A stretch of DNA of 33,333 nucleotides, taken from contig JAEZLD010000117.1 in assembly GCA_023415335.1 (NCBI GenBank), positions 1 to 33,333 of the forward strand, read 5' to 3'. The notes beneath the pieces were generated by a model, which saw nothing but the letters and a program-made list of their open reading frames with translations, was not told the DNA's origin and did no database searches. This stretch comes from Bacillota bacterium. Its GTDB lineage: Bacteria; Bacillota; Clostridia; Clostridiales; Caloramatoraceae. The position numbers and the translations under genes were made by a program. Positions 23,620 to 31,781 of the stretch are shown in pieces. How positions within the stretch are numbered: position 1 is the stretch's first letter; each line of letters begins with the position of its first letter.

Positions 23620-25389
23620 TCACCCCTCATAGGCATTTATAAGTTCTGCATAATAGCTGTCTATAGCCTGTTCCAGCTTATCAAATTCATCTGTATAGTC
23701 GTTTGGTATATCGTACTTCATCTTCAATATGTCGTTAAATACCTGGCTGTTCTTTATTTTAGACACAGGTATGTTTTTCTTTATTATCTCCATTGAAACA
23801 TCATAAAGCTTCTTTATGACCTTCAGCATCCTGTACTGCTTCTCCAGAGGCACATAGGTATCGTCCTTATGATAGGCATTTTGCTGCAGGTAGCCTATCT
23901 TCATAACCCTTGCAATCTCCAGTATAAGCCTCTGGCTGTCAGGCAGCACATCCTCTCCAACAAGCTTAACTATCTCCTGAAGCTTACTCTCCTCCTGAAG
24001 CACCTTAAGCATCTGTCCACGAAGCTCCATCATCTCAGATGATACGTTCTCCCTGTACCACTTTTCTACTAAGGCTACATAGCCGCTGTAGCTGGAGAGC
24101 CAGTTAATAGCAGGATAATGCCTTGCATAGGCAAGATTCTTATCAAGTCCAAGGAATGCTCCCACAAACCTTTTGGTATTCTGTGTTACAGGTTCTGAGA
24201 AATCTCCTCCTGCTGGTGATACTGCCCCTATTACTGTAACAGATGCCTCCTTATGGTTCAGGGTTTCCACATAGCCTGCACGCTCATAAAACTCTGCAAG
24301 CCTTGAGGGCAGATATGCAGGGTATCCCTCCTCAGCAGGCATCTCTTCAAGACGACCTGATATTTCACGGAGGGCTTCTGCCCACCTGGAGGTAGAGTCA
24401 GCCATTACTGCCACGTTATATCCCATATCCCTGAAGTACTCTGCTATTGTTATACCTGTGTATATGGATGCCTCCCTGGCTGCCACAGGCATGTTGGAGG
24501 TATTGGCGATGAGTATGGTACGGTTCATTAGAGGAAGGCTGCTCTTAGGGTCTGTCAGCTTAGGAAAATCCTCAAGCACTTCAGTCATTTCATTTCCTCT
24601 TTCTCCGCAGCCTATATAAACTATTATATCGGCATCACTCCATTTAGCCAGCTGGTGCTGTGTCATGGTCTTTCCTGTTCCAAAGCCTCCCGGAATTGCT
24701 GCCGTTCCTCCCTTTGCAATCGGGAAAAAGGTATCAATTACCCTCTGTCCGGTTATAAGCGGCCTTTCTATGGGCATCCTTAAGGCTACAGGCCTTGGTG
24801 TCCTTACAGGCCATTCCTGGTACATTTTAAGCTCATAGGTATTTTTGCCCTTCTGGAGCTTAACAAGACACTTTTCCATGTCATATTCCCCATCCTGGGC
24901 TCTATAGGTTACCCTTCCGCTTATATCAGGAGGAACCATAAGGTAATGCTTTATAAGGGGGGTTTCCTGAACCCACCCAAATACCTGTCCACCTTTAATC
25001 TCCTGTCCTTCCTCTACCTGAAGGGTTACCTTCCATACCTTGGTTAAATCAATTGAAAGCAGGCCTATACCCTCATCTATGAAGGAGCCTGATTTGTCAA
25101 AGATAAGCCCCAAAGGCCTCTGTATGCCATCAAATATGTTTCCTATTATCCCAGGTCCTAGCTTTACTGAAAGAGGCTTTCCTGTTGAGGTTATCTCCTC
25201 ACCCACTTTAAGTCCGGAGGTTTCCTCATATACCTGTACAGTACCATTATAACCATCTAAGGATATAACCTCCCCTATAAGCCTTTTGCTACCTACGGTA
25301 ACCATTTCCCTCATTTTAAAGCCCTGCATGTTTTCGGCTTTGATTACGGGACCATTTATATAATCTACTATTCCCTGCTTTTCCTGCAT
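23620..25389 (-). CDS. atpA: V-type ATPase subunit A (catalytic head)
   Basis: A 589-residue catalytic subunit of the V-type sodium- or proton-translocating ATPase. Walker A is GGFGTGKT (234-241), followed by the catalytic-site CGERGNE (Glu263). The long non-homologous insert that distinguishes A from F-type beta is present (about 110-190, WVQETPLIKHYLMVPPDISG). Downstream are MADSTSRWAEALREISGRLEEMPAEEGYPAYLPSRLAEFYERAG and GAVSPAGGDFSEPVT. The start at 25389 follows GGGGTGA; a start 9 codons earlier overlaps the end of subunit E. It hydrolyses or makes ATP on the cytoplasmic side of the membrane. Confidence 0.98.
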   Translation of the reverse strand: MQEKQGIVDYINGPVIKAENMQGFKMREMVTVGSKRLIGEVISLDGYNGTVQVYEETSGLKVGEEITSTGKPLSVKLGPGIIGNIFDGIQRPLGLIFDKSGSFIDEGIGLLSIDLTKVWKVTLQVEEGQEIKGGQVFGWVQETPLIKHYLMVPPDISGRVTYRAQDGEYDMEKCLVKLQKGKNTYELKMYQEWPVRTPRPVALRMPIERPLITGQRVIDTFFPIAKGGTAAIPGGFGTGKTMTQHQLAKWSDADIIVYIGCGERGNEMTEVLEDFPKLTDPKSSLPLMNRTILIANTSNMPVAAREASIYTGITIAEYFRDMGYNVAVMADSTSRWAEALREISGRLEEMPAEEGYPAYLPSRLAEFYERAGYVETLNHKEASVTVIGAVSPAGGDFSEPVTQNTKRFVGAFLGLDKNLAYARHYPAINWLSSYSGYVALVEKWYRENVSSEMMELRGQMLKVLQEESKLQEIVKLVGEDVLPDSQRLILEIARVMKIGYLQQNAYHKDDTYVPLEKQYRMLKVIKKLYDVSMEIIKKNIPVSKIKNSQVFNDILKMKYDIPNDYTDEFDKLEQAIDSYYAELINAYEG

Positions 25390-25399
25390 AAACTCACCC

Positions 25400-26002
25400 C
25401 TACTGCAGTATTTCAAACAGCCTTTCGCCTATTAGGTCCCTGGAGCTGTTCACCCTGTCTGTGAAAGACATATCTATCTTTATGTTGTTTACTGTATCTA
25501 CCATTACAAAGCCTCCTACAATCGAATTGTCAGAGACTATCATAAGTTTCCTGCCTCCTAATGCCTCCACAAGCTTATCCTTATACCTTTCAGCATCCCT
25601 TTCAGTAAGGTACAGCTCTGTATGTGCGCTGTCAGACAGCTCCTTCTGAGCAGACTTTATGTCATTTATGAGCATACTGCCATACTGCTCGGTGTCAGTA
25701 AATATTCTTGCACACTCCAACACGCCTTCTACAGCATCATTAAATATGCTGTTGTTTTTGCTAACAATCAGCTTCTTTCCCTCTATCTTTGCCTTAGAAA
25801 GTATCTGGAGCCTTTCCTTGTCTGTTTCCTTTTCTATCTGCTTTTCCATGAGTTCAGCCTGCTTTGTAAACTCTTCAGTCTTCTGCTGTATTAATGAGCC
25901 ACATTCCTGGTTGAACTTATTTATAGCATCAGCATTCTGCTTTTCCACCTTGTCATAAACAATTCTGGTAAACAGGTTAAGCTTCTCCTCTATTGTAATC
26001 AT
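25400..26002 (-). CDS. atpE: V-type ATPase subunit E (peripheral stalk)
   Basis: A 200-residue protein with a long N-terminal helical stretch rich in Glu, Gln and Lys (about residues 1-95), then a mixed alpha/beta C-terminal domain with GGRKLMIVSDNSIVGGFVMVD, the usual subunit E signature. With subunit H it forms the peripheral stalk that holds the head still. I place the start at the ATG at 26002, eight bases after GAGGTG; the GTG three codons earlier overlaps that site. Subunit F ends 10 bases before it and subunit A starts 10 bases after its stop. Confidence 0.92.
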   Translation of the reverse strand: MITIEEKLNLFTRIVYDKVEKQNADAINKFNQECGSLIQQKTEEFTKQAELMEKQIEKETDKERLQILSKAKIEGKKLIVSKNNSIFNDAVEGVLECARIFTDTEQYGSMLINDIKSAQKELSDSAHTELYLTERDAERYKDKLVEALGGRKLMIVSDNSIVGGFVMVDTVNNIKIDMSFTDRVNSSRDLIGERLFEILQ

Positions 26003-26012
26003 AGCTCTCACC

Positions 26013-26321
26013 TCAAATCTTGATACCTATGGATTCCCTTATATATCCTGTTATATAGTCCTCACCCTTTATGCTCCCATGGCGGTCGGGTATCTCTACA
26101 ATAAGAGGATATGGAAGACGCTGCTTCATTTCATCTATCTTATCTCTTAAGCTCTCTGCAAGCTTTTCTGTAACAAGTATTATGCCTATCTCCTTGTTTT
26201 TCAGAAGAGAATCTAGAAGCTTTTCTGCTTCCCTTCCACTTTCCACTACTGTTCCTTTTATGCCAGCAAGCCTCATTCCAACAAGGGTGTCCTTGTTGTC
26301 ACTGACCAGATACATTTTCAT
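26013..26321 (-). CDS. atpF: V-type ATPase subunit F (central stalk)
   Basis: A 102-residue protein starting MKMYLVSDNKDTLVGMRLAGIKG, the conserved N-terminal beta strand and switch region of subunit F. IGIILVTEKLAESL and LPYPLIVEIPDRHG follow, then a C-terminal helix. It binds subunit D in the rotor. The open frame runs 59 residues further upstream through the subunit K gene in another frame; that part is not coding for F. AGGA before the ATG at 26321 supports this start. Confidence 0.94.
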   Translation of the reverse strand: MKMYLVSDNKDTLVGMRLAGIKGTVVESGREAEKLLDSLLKNKEIGIILVTEKLAESLRDKIDEMKQRLPYPLIVEIPDRHGSIKGEDYITGYIRESIGIKI

Positions 26322-26332
26322 AGTATCACTTC

Positions 26333-26755
26333 CTAGAGCCTTCCTATAATCATTATGGATATAATAAGACCATAAATTGCTATACCTTCGGCAAGACCAA
26401 CAAATATAAGGGTCTTTCCAAGTATTTTTGGATCCTCTGATACTGCACCAAGTGCTGAGGAGCCCACAGAGCCCACGGCATAGCCGGCTCCGATGCACGC
26501 AAGGCCCGTAGAAAGGCCTGCTGCCAGAAAGCCCATCCCTATGGAAGAGGCATCTGCTGTGCCTGCAGCATGTGCAACCTGAGGTATGGCCGTAATAATC
26601 AGTCCTGTAAGAACCGGTACCAATGTGTAAAGGTTAAGCCTAAGCGACTTTTTTATCTGTGTTTTTTTCACTACTGCACTCTGGAAGTATTTTTTTACTC
26701 CATTTGCTATAGTAGTAACAACTATTAAAACAGCTAAAGTTAAAAAGAAATACAT
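26333..26755 (-). CDS. atpK: V-type ATPase subunit K (membrane rotor proteolipid) with N-terminal extension
   Basis: A 140-residue proteolipid. The C-terminal 70 residues form the ion-carrying hairpin: helix GMGFLAAGLSTGLACIGAGYAVG, loop SEDPKILGK, and helix LIFVGLAEGIAIYGLIISIMI with the ion-binding Glu123. Unlike the four-helix NtpK of Enterococcus it has a single hairpin, preceded by a membrane helix (2-18), a basic segment (21-39) and a second helix ending VAHAAG (41-65) that resembles a signal-peptidase site. Similar extended forms occur in other Clostridia as far as I recall. I see no Gln in the first hairpin helix of the sort that supports sodium binding, but this is weak evidence for proton use. 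GGGGG precedes the ATG. Confidence 0.93.
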   Translation of the reverse strand: MYFFLTLAVLIVVTTIANGVKKYFQSAVVKKTQIKKSLRLNLYTLVPVLTGLIITAIPQVAHAAGTADASSIGMGFLAAGLSTGLACIGAGYAVGSVGSSALGAVSEDPKILGKTLIFVGLAEGIAIYGLIISIMIIGRL

Positions 26756-26782
26756 TTTTCTTTCCCCCTAATTTTTTAATTT

Positions 26783-28777
26783 TTACCTGCTTACTCTAAA
26801 GTTTTTTTCTTTTTTCAGATTTATGCGAAACGGATTGTACTCATATCCATCTCCTGTGAAGTACTTGCTGAACAGCTCATAGTATTCCAGCCTTAGGCCC
26901 TGTATAAACACTATAAGCCCTTCAAGCCCTATTATCACTATGTTACCCAGTATGAGCACCAGTGCGCTTGCCACACCGTTGGAAGCCATCTTTGACAGAG
27001 TTTCGAAGGCCATAAATAAACCCACATGGTTTATTGCAAAGGCACCTACCCTGACAAAGGACACTGTGTTTGAAAAGAGGCTCAGGAGGGTTTCAATTAC
27101 CCCGAAACCGCCTTCAATATAATAATCCGATGCTTTTTCATTATACAAGGGCCTTATTCCCTTTAATGCATGAGAAAGAGGTTCCTTAAATAATATCAGT
27201 GCCATAAGCACTATAAGCACTATTATGAGCGCTCCCGCTGGTATTATAAGCTTTACAAATCCAAGCTCTCCTACTACCAGGTACAGAAGCAGAATGTAGA
27301 AAAGCATTCCGGCTGCTCCGTTTTTATCAAAAATCCCGTTTTCAAAATCTTTTGCCCTATAGGCATTTATAAGGCTGAAAACATATCCAATAATAAGTAG
27401 CGCCACTCCGAATATGACAGTACCTATGAGCATGTCATTTATACTGTCCATCGGTCTTACAAGCACTGCTTCTATTATGTCCTCAAACCCGAACACACTC
27501 CCGTACAGTAAGCCAAAAACCGTGGAGCTTATGCCCAGCCTTGCAAAAACTCCCCCAAGGTTAGGCCTATGCTTCAGTCTCATCAGTATTTCTCCTATGA
27601 TAAAAAGCACAAGACCCTGACCCATATCCCCGAACATTGCTCCAAACAAAAGCATGTAGCTGATGCCAAGGAAGGCGGTAGGATCAAGCTCCTTATAGGA
27701 GGGTATGCCATACAGCCTTACAACTGCTTCAAAAGGCCTTGTTATATAACTGTTTTTTAAGCAGGTGGGCGGAGCGATGCCAGTCTGGATATCTGACGCA
27801 TCCTTATATACTATTATTAAATTATCCTCATATTCCTCCAGAAATTGAGAAAGTGTCTTTTTCTTATATCTTGGCACCCAGCCTGTCAGGTAGAAGAACT
27901 CATTTGTGCAGGCAATGTAGCTTTTTAGCTCCTCAATCTTATATTCCATCATAAGTTTTGAATAGAAGCCCTCCACATCATCCCCGTATTTTTTCTTGAG
28001 CCCATCAAGCTCAGCCCTCAGGCCCTCTATCTCACCAGCAATCTGAGTGTCCCGCTGCTCCATTTCTGATAGCCATTGGGCCGGTGTTCCGTCGTAGCTG
28101 ACATTCACCTTAAGCTCATTGAAGCCTAAGGATACCAGCACTCTTTCTACTTCTATTTCTACAGGCACAGGAATCAGGAACATGCAGGTTACGTTCTCAT
28201 TATCCTGTTTAAGCTTAAACGCTATAGCTGAGATATTTTCATAGTTTTTCTTAAGCCTCTCCATGCTGTATTTTGTAAGCCTTCCAAATTTTACGTTTAT
28301 ATATTTCATGTCTATGGCTTCCTTAAGATTGAAGTCGGCATTCTTTATGCATGAAATATAACCCTCAAGCTCAGAAAGCTCCCTTCGCTCCCGCAAGAGA
28401 CTCTCATAGCTTTCATTAGTTTCCCTTACCTTTTCATAAAGCCGGTCAAGAACTTCCAGATCATGATTCCAGTCATACCTGTCCTTCACAGGACCCATGT
28501 ACGCATTTCTTTTAAGATCAAATATATCCAGCATTGCATCAAGCTTCCTCTTAACCTCTGAAAGGTTCTTCTGGGAGGAATACTGCTTTATATAGTTATA
28601 ATCTATTACGGCATTTACATCCTGTTTTGCATTAAGTATTGGGAAGTTGTTTTCGTGTATGTCGGTAATCGCATTGACCATATGCACGGAAGACGACAAT
28701 ATTATAAGTCTAGCAATATCGTCTATCTCATCCATATGGCCAACTATGCTTACCTTCTCCATCCTCTCTACTGACAT
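26783..28777 (-). CDS. atpI: V-type ATPase subunit I/a (membrane stator)
   Basis: A 664-residue subunit. The N-terminal half is soluble with coiled-coil segments (SVERMEKVSIVGHMDEIDD at the start). The C-terminal half, from about residue 340, carries around seven membrane helices with the blocks PSYKELDPTAFLGISYMLLFGAMFGDMGQGL and FSNTVSFVRVGAFAINHVGLFMAF. The Arg of SFVRVGAFA is the conserved residue that faces the rotor Glu during ion passage. AGGAGGGG before the ATG is one of the strongest Shine-Dalgarno sites in the operon. The protein ends in a basic tail. Confidence 0.96.
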   Translation of the reverse strand: MSVERMEKVSIVGHMDEIDDIARLIILSSSVHMVNAITDIHENNFPILNAKQDVNAVIDYNYIKQYSSQKNLSEVKRKLDAMLDIFDLKRNAYMGPVKDRYDWNHDLEVLDRLYEKVRETNESYESLLRERRELSELEGYISCIKNADFNLKEAIDMKYINVKFGRLTKYSMERLKKNYENISAIAFKLKQDNENVTCMFLIPVPVEIEVERVLVSLGFNELKVNVSYDGTPAQWLSEMEQRDTQIAGEIEGLRAELDGLKKKYGDDVEGFYSKLMMEYKIEELKSYIACTNEFFYLTGWVPRYKKKTLSQFLEEYEDNLIIVYKDASDIQTGIAPPTCLKNSYITRPFEAVVRLYGIPSYKELDPTAFLGISYMLLFGAMFGDMGQGLVLFIIGEILMRLKHRPNLGGVFARLGISSTVFGLLYGSVFGFEDIIEAVLVRPMDSINDMLIGTVIFGVALLIIGYVFSLINAYRAKDFENGIFDKNGAAGMLFYILLLYLVVGELGFVKLIIPAGALIIVLIVLMALILFKEPLSHALKGIRPLYNEKASDYYIEGGFGVIETLLSLFSNTVSFVRVGAFAINHVGLFMAFETLSKMASNGVASALVLILGNIVIIGLEGLIVFIQGLRLEYYELFSKYFTGDGYEYNPFRINLKKEKNFRVSR

Positions 28778-28795
28778 TTTATCCCCTCCTGGGTT

Positions 28796-29842
28796 CTATA
28801 TAGCCTTAATAAGATATTTTTTGGCCTCGTCATAATCCATACGGTATCTTACATTTTCAACAACAGATATTATATCCTGAGTCTCATATTCAATCAGCTC
28901 AAGATACACTAGAAGCATGGATAAATCAAGCTTCATTTTTCTTTGGGCACTTTTATACCTGAAGTACAGATACCGTCTCATACGCCTTTCCATAAAAATA
29001 TCCTGACTGGAATCTCCCTTGAACATAAAGGCATATACTGTGTTTTTTGCCTTAGACACGAACTCTTCCAGGTCCTTGGTATAGCAAAAGTCCTTCATAT
29101 CTGTTAGGTTGAACTTAAATCCTCTGCTTATTGTATAGTTGAATATCTCCTCGTTGGATAATCTGTAATATTTCTTTCCTCTGTATATCCATTGAAGATT
29201 CAACATATCTATATAGCTTCCTATAATACTGTAGAAGGCTTGCTGGTCGCTTTTGCTTAACTTCTTTACATTGTCCTCAAGCTGTGCAAAGTATGCACGA
29301 TCCAACGTCATCTCAAACCTATATAGATTCTCGTCCTCCCTGCCATCTATAAGACCCTCAAGAGAATTATAATAAATAGTTCCCTTAAGCTCATAAATAA
29401 GCTCCTTTATGCTCTTGGCTTTTACTGCCCTATCCATATCTATATATTTATACTTTCCTGCATAAACCAGATTATCCTTTAGATTATCAAAATCCTTTTC
29501 TATAGATATTAGCCTGGCAATTCTTTTAAGGTCAATTATCTCATACTTCATATAGAAGCCCTTCAGGAAGCTTCTATATTCCCCATTAAAATAATTTATG
29601 AGCTTATCCACATAGGTAATAAGCCCTTCCTTGAGTATTCTTTCTATTTCGTTGCGATGCATTGTTGATGCATCCCTGTCTCTGAAAAACTCCCCATAAT
29701 GGGTGTTGTTCTTTAAATATACTGCTATTTCAGAAGGGGAGCTGAGAGCTATCATCCTTTTATAGTCCTCTTCATCAAGAAGCTTCCCACACATGGCTGC
29801 AATCTTGGTGTTAACGGCAGCATACTTCACATTTTTGTCCAT
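28796..29842 (-). CDS. atpC: V-type ATPase subunit C/d (rotor socket)
   Basis: A 348-residue mostly helical protein linking the central stalk to the membrane rotor ring. The start MDKNVKYAAVNTKIAAMCGKLLDEEDYKRMI and the repeated helical segments (FYSIIGSYIDMLNLQWIYRGKKYY, and the C-terminal RRMRRYLYFRYKSAQRKMKLDLSMLLVYLELIEYE) match archaeal/bacterial V-type subunit C. The ATG at 29842 follows AGGTGG; a GTG two codons upstream overlaps it. It lies 15 bases behind subunit H and 18 ahead of subunit I. Confidence 0.93.
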   Translation of the reverse strand: MDKNVKYAAVNTKIAAMCGKLLDEEDYKRMIALSSPSEIAVYLKNNTHYGEFFRDRDASTMHRNEIERILKEGLITYVDKLINYFNGEYRSFLKGFYMKYEIIDLKRIARLISIEKDFDNLKDNLVYAGKYKYIDMDRAVKAKSIKELIYELKGTIYYNSLEGLIDGREDENLYRFEMTLDRAYFAQLEDNVKKLSKSDQQAFYSIIGSYIDMLNLQWIYRGKKYYRLSNEEIFNYTISRGFKFNLTDMKDFCYTKDLEEFVSKAKNTVYAFMFKGDSSQDIFMERRMRRYLYFRYKSAQRKMKLDLSMLLVYLELIEYETQDIISVVENVRYRMDYDEAKKYLIKAI

Positions 29843-29857
29843 ATACACCCACCTGCT

Positions 29858-30187
29858 TTACTTCGTCATAAATATTTCCTGGAACATATCCTTAACAAAA
29901 GCCTGTTTCTTCTGTTCATAGGCCTCCTGGAGTTTATCAGCATTAAGACGGGACTGAGAAACTATATCCTCTGACTCCTTCTGGGCTGCTTGGAGAACAG
30001 AATTCTTTTTCTGGGTAGCCTGCTCCTTCCTCTCTTCAACTATACTCTGCTGAAGCCTGCTCACCTGCCCTGCCACTGCCTTTCTCCTTGCAGCTATCTG
30101 GCTATCTACATCCTGCTTCATGTGAGCAGCACCCTTATCAATGTGTATGACACTTTTTATTATGTCTTCAATACCTGTTTCCATCAT
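29858..30187 (-). CDS. atpH: V-type ATPase subunit H/G (peripheral stalk coiled coil)
   Basis: A 109-residue protein that is almost entirely helical: Lys/Glu/Gln-rich from about residue 25 to 95 (VSRLQQSIVEERKEQATQKK), with alanine-rich stretches. That is the form of the V/A-type subunit H (also called G), which pairs with subunit E in the peripheral stalk. It is the first gene of the operon. GGGGGTGA precedes tandem ATG codons; the second could also serve. Assignment rests on form and operon position more than on a motif. Confidence 0.88.
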   Translation of the reverse strand: MMETGIEDIIKSVIHIDKGAAHMKQDVDSQIAARRKAVAGQVSRLQQSIVEERKEQATQKKNSVLQAAQKESEDIVSQSRLNADKLQEAYEQKKQAFVKDMFQEIFMTK

Positions 30188-30214
30188 TATCTCACCCCCA
30201 TGATAGCTACAATA

Positions 30215-30243
30215 ATTCTAGACCTTATCAAAATAATCCACAA
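30215..30243 (-). promoter_or_regulatory. Probable promoter of the V-ATPase operon
   Basis: TTGTGG (30243-30238) and TAGAAT (30220-30215) with a 17-base spacer on the minus strand. The start would lie about 20 bases before subunit H. The -35 is weak. Confidence 0.4.
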
Positions 30244-30246
30244 CGT

Positions 30247-30265
30247 CAAAATTGCGCCAATTTTG
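30247..30265. promoter_or_regulatory. 19-bp dyad upstream of the V-ATPase promoter
   Basis: CAAAATTG-CGC-CAATTTTG: perfect 8-bp arms around three bases, directly upstream of the predicted -35. It is a candidate activator or repressor site; the protein is unknown. Confidence 0.45.
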
Positions 30266-30356
30266 TTATAGAAACACTAATTTAACTCTCTTTTAAATTT
30301 AGATGGTTCCTAGCTTAAGTTATATATGATTATCTCAGGTTTGCTTGTATTTACTT

Positions 30357-30389
30357 AAAAAAAAGCCTCCTATATGGATAATAGGAGAC
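30357..30389 (-). terminator. Rho-independent terminator of the lipid kinase gene
   Basis: On the minus strand GTCTCCTAT pairs with ATAGGAGGC (one G-U) around a 7-base loop and is followed by eight T (30364-30357). It lies 38 bases after the stop codon. Confidence 0.88.
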
Positions 30390-30426
30390 TAAACTTTTAT
30401 TTTATTTTTTCTTAATAATAGAATTC

Positions 30427-31314
30427 CTATTCATGTATTTTACCAGGCACTATTATCCTGATAGGCTGGTCTAAAAGCTCAAACACAACCTTATTATCTC
30501 TGAACAGCTCCCCATCAAAATTTACAGTCATCTGCCTGGGGGAGGTTATTTCGATTCTTTTACCACGGCTAAAGGACACTCCCTTTAATCCCTTATGCTT
30601 TCCCTTCATATATTTTGGAAGCAGGAAAAACTCCTTAATAAGAGGAAACCTATTTACAATGCAGATATCCAAAAGCTTGTCCTGAATATTCGCATCAGGC
30701 GCTGGCATTATTCCTCCGCCATAATATTTACCGTTGGCTATGGCGGTTAGCAGCACCTCCTTCTCAATTTCTATACCATCAATGTTTATATGCATTTTTT
30801 GTCCCTTATAGGTAAAAAGAGTTTTTATAATAGATGCAAGGTATGCCTTGGAACCTGAAAAATACTTCTTCATGGAATCCGTGCCCACCACAATTTCTGC
30901 ATCAAGCCCAACGCTGGCAATATTTACATACTTTCTATTATTGCAGGAAGCAACGTCAACCTCAATTATATCTCCAAAAAGATTATCATATATTATTTTT
31001 TCAATATCCGTATGAGGATTTATAGTCCTTACAAAATCATTTCCCGAACCTCCAGGAATAACCCCTACTGCAGCCCTCATATCATCTATACCATTTATAA
31101 CCTCATTTAGCGTACCATCTCCGGCTACCACTACTATCCTCTCAAAGCCTTGCTTCTCAGCCTCCCTTGCAATTCTTTCAGCATCCCTAGGGCCCTCAGT
31201 ATATCTTAAATCATAGCTATATTCATACTTCTTACAAACACTTTCTATCTGTGGTACTATCCCTTTAGCCTTACCTTTTCCTGCAATGGGATTAACAATG
31301 AATAATATACTCAT
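30427..31314 (-). CDS. Diacylglycerol/lipid kinase family protein (DgkB/YegS/BmrU type)
   Basis: A 295-residue cytoplasmic or membrane-associated lipid kinase. The nucleotide-binding fold shows ILFIVNPIAGKGKA at the start, the catalytic GDGT motif (65-68) in VVVAGDGTLNEVING, and PGGSGNDFVR (87-96). The C-terminal half has the NIASVGLDAEIV and IANGKYYGGGIMPAPDANIQDKLLDI blocks of this family. Members phosphorylate diacylglycerol or related lipids using ATP. GGAGGG precedes the ATG. It is a single gene with its own terminator. Which lipid it uses cannot be told; DgkB-like recycling of diacylglycerol is the most common role in Gram-positives. Confidence 0.94.
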   Translation of the reverse strand: MSILFIVNPIAGKGKAKGIVPQIESVCKKYEYSYDLRYTEGPRDAERIAREAEKQGFERIVVVAGDGTLNEVINGIDDMRAAVGVIPGGSGNDFVRTINPHTDIEKIIYDNLFGDIIEVDVASCNNRKYVNIASVGLDAEIVVGTDSMKKYFSGSKAYLASIIKTLFTYKGQKMHINIDGIEIEKEVLLTAIANGKYYGGGIMPAPDANIQDKLLDICIVNRFPLIKEFFLLPKYMKGKHKGLKGVSFSRGKRIEITSPRQMTVNFDGELFRDNKVVFELLDQPIRIIVPGKIHE

Positions 31315-31369
31315 TAACGCTTCCCTCCGAAACTTTTAGTATTCATAATAATTAAATATAATATCCGCA

Positions 31370-31396
31370 ATTATAGTATAATCTTAATCTCGACAA
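31370..31396 (-). promoter_or_regulatory. Probable promoter of the lipid kinase gene
   Basis: A perfect TATAAT (31375-31370) on the minus strand, with TTGTCG (31396-31391) upstream at a short 15-base spacing. The -10 is convincing, the -35 less so. Confidence 0.4.
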
Positions 31397-31415
31397 CTTG
31401 CACACCTTTTTTGGA

Positions 31416-31575
31416 TATTTAGGAGTATTTAGGGACGGTTACTTATTGTTTGCCCTTTTCTGATTAGGGAAGTATTTAGGGACGGTTACTTATTGTTTGC
31501 CCTTTTCTGATCAGGGTATTTAATATTTAGGTATTTTTAGGTATTTAGGGACGGTTACTATTTAGGGACGGTTAC
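31416..31575. repeat. Left REP-like array of the RAYT locus
   Basis: Four copies of the core AGGGACGGTTAC on the plus strand (31431-31442, 31478-31489, 31547-31558, 31564-31575). The first two belong to 44-base units repeated at a 47-base period (31425-31468 and 31472-31515) with one mismatch. The last two are a directly tandem 17-mer, TATTTAGGGACGGTTAC (31542-31558, 31559-31575). Extra octamers TATTTAGG (31416-31423, 31524-31531) and variants lie in between. The flanks, 31315-31415 and 31576-31781, hold only a promoter and AT-rich DNA. Confidence 0.9.
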
Positions 31576-31781
31576 TTATTTTTTTATACATACAGTCTGG
31601 TATACCTAATGATGCTTCTATTCAACTAGTTATTTTCGTTGAGTTTAATCTATTTTTTTATATTTTAGCCAAAGCTTGTCCAATAACACTCAAAAATACC
31701 TTGTGAAAATAATATTTGTTTTAAAAAATCATATCATGGTAATATTAAGATTCATTTCAAATTGATGTAAAAAAATAGAAA

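Noticed and set aside
26322..26498. 59-residue N-terminal extension of V-ATPase subunit F
   Set aside because: This stretch is the subunit K coding sequence read in another frame; its composition (many Cys, Trp, Arg) is not that of subunit F.
31416..31575. Repeats at regular spacing that could suggest a short CRISPR array
   Set aside because: The material between cores is itself repeated rather than unique, spacing varies (47, 69, 17), an inverted set lies beyond the transposase gene, and there are no cas genes.
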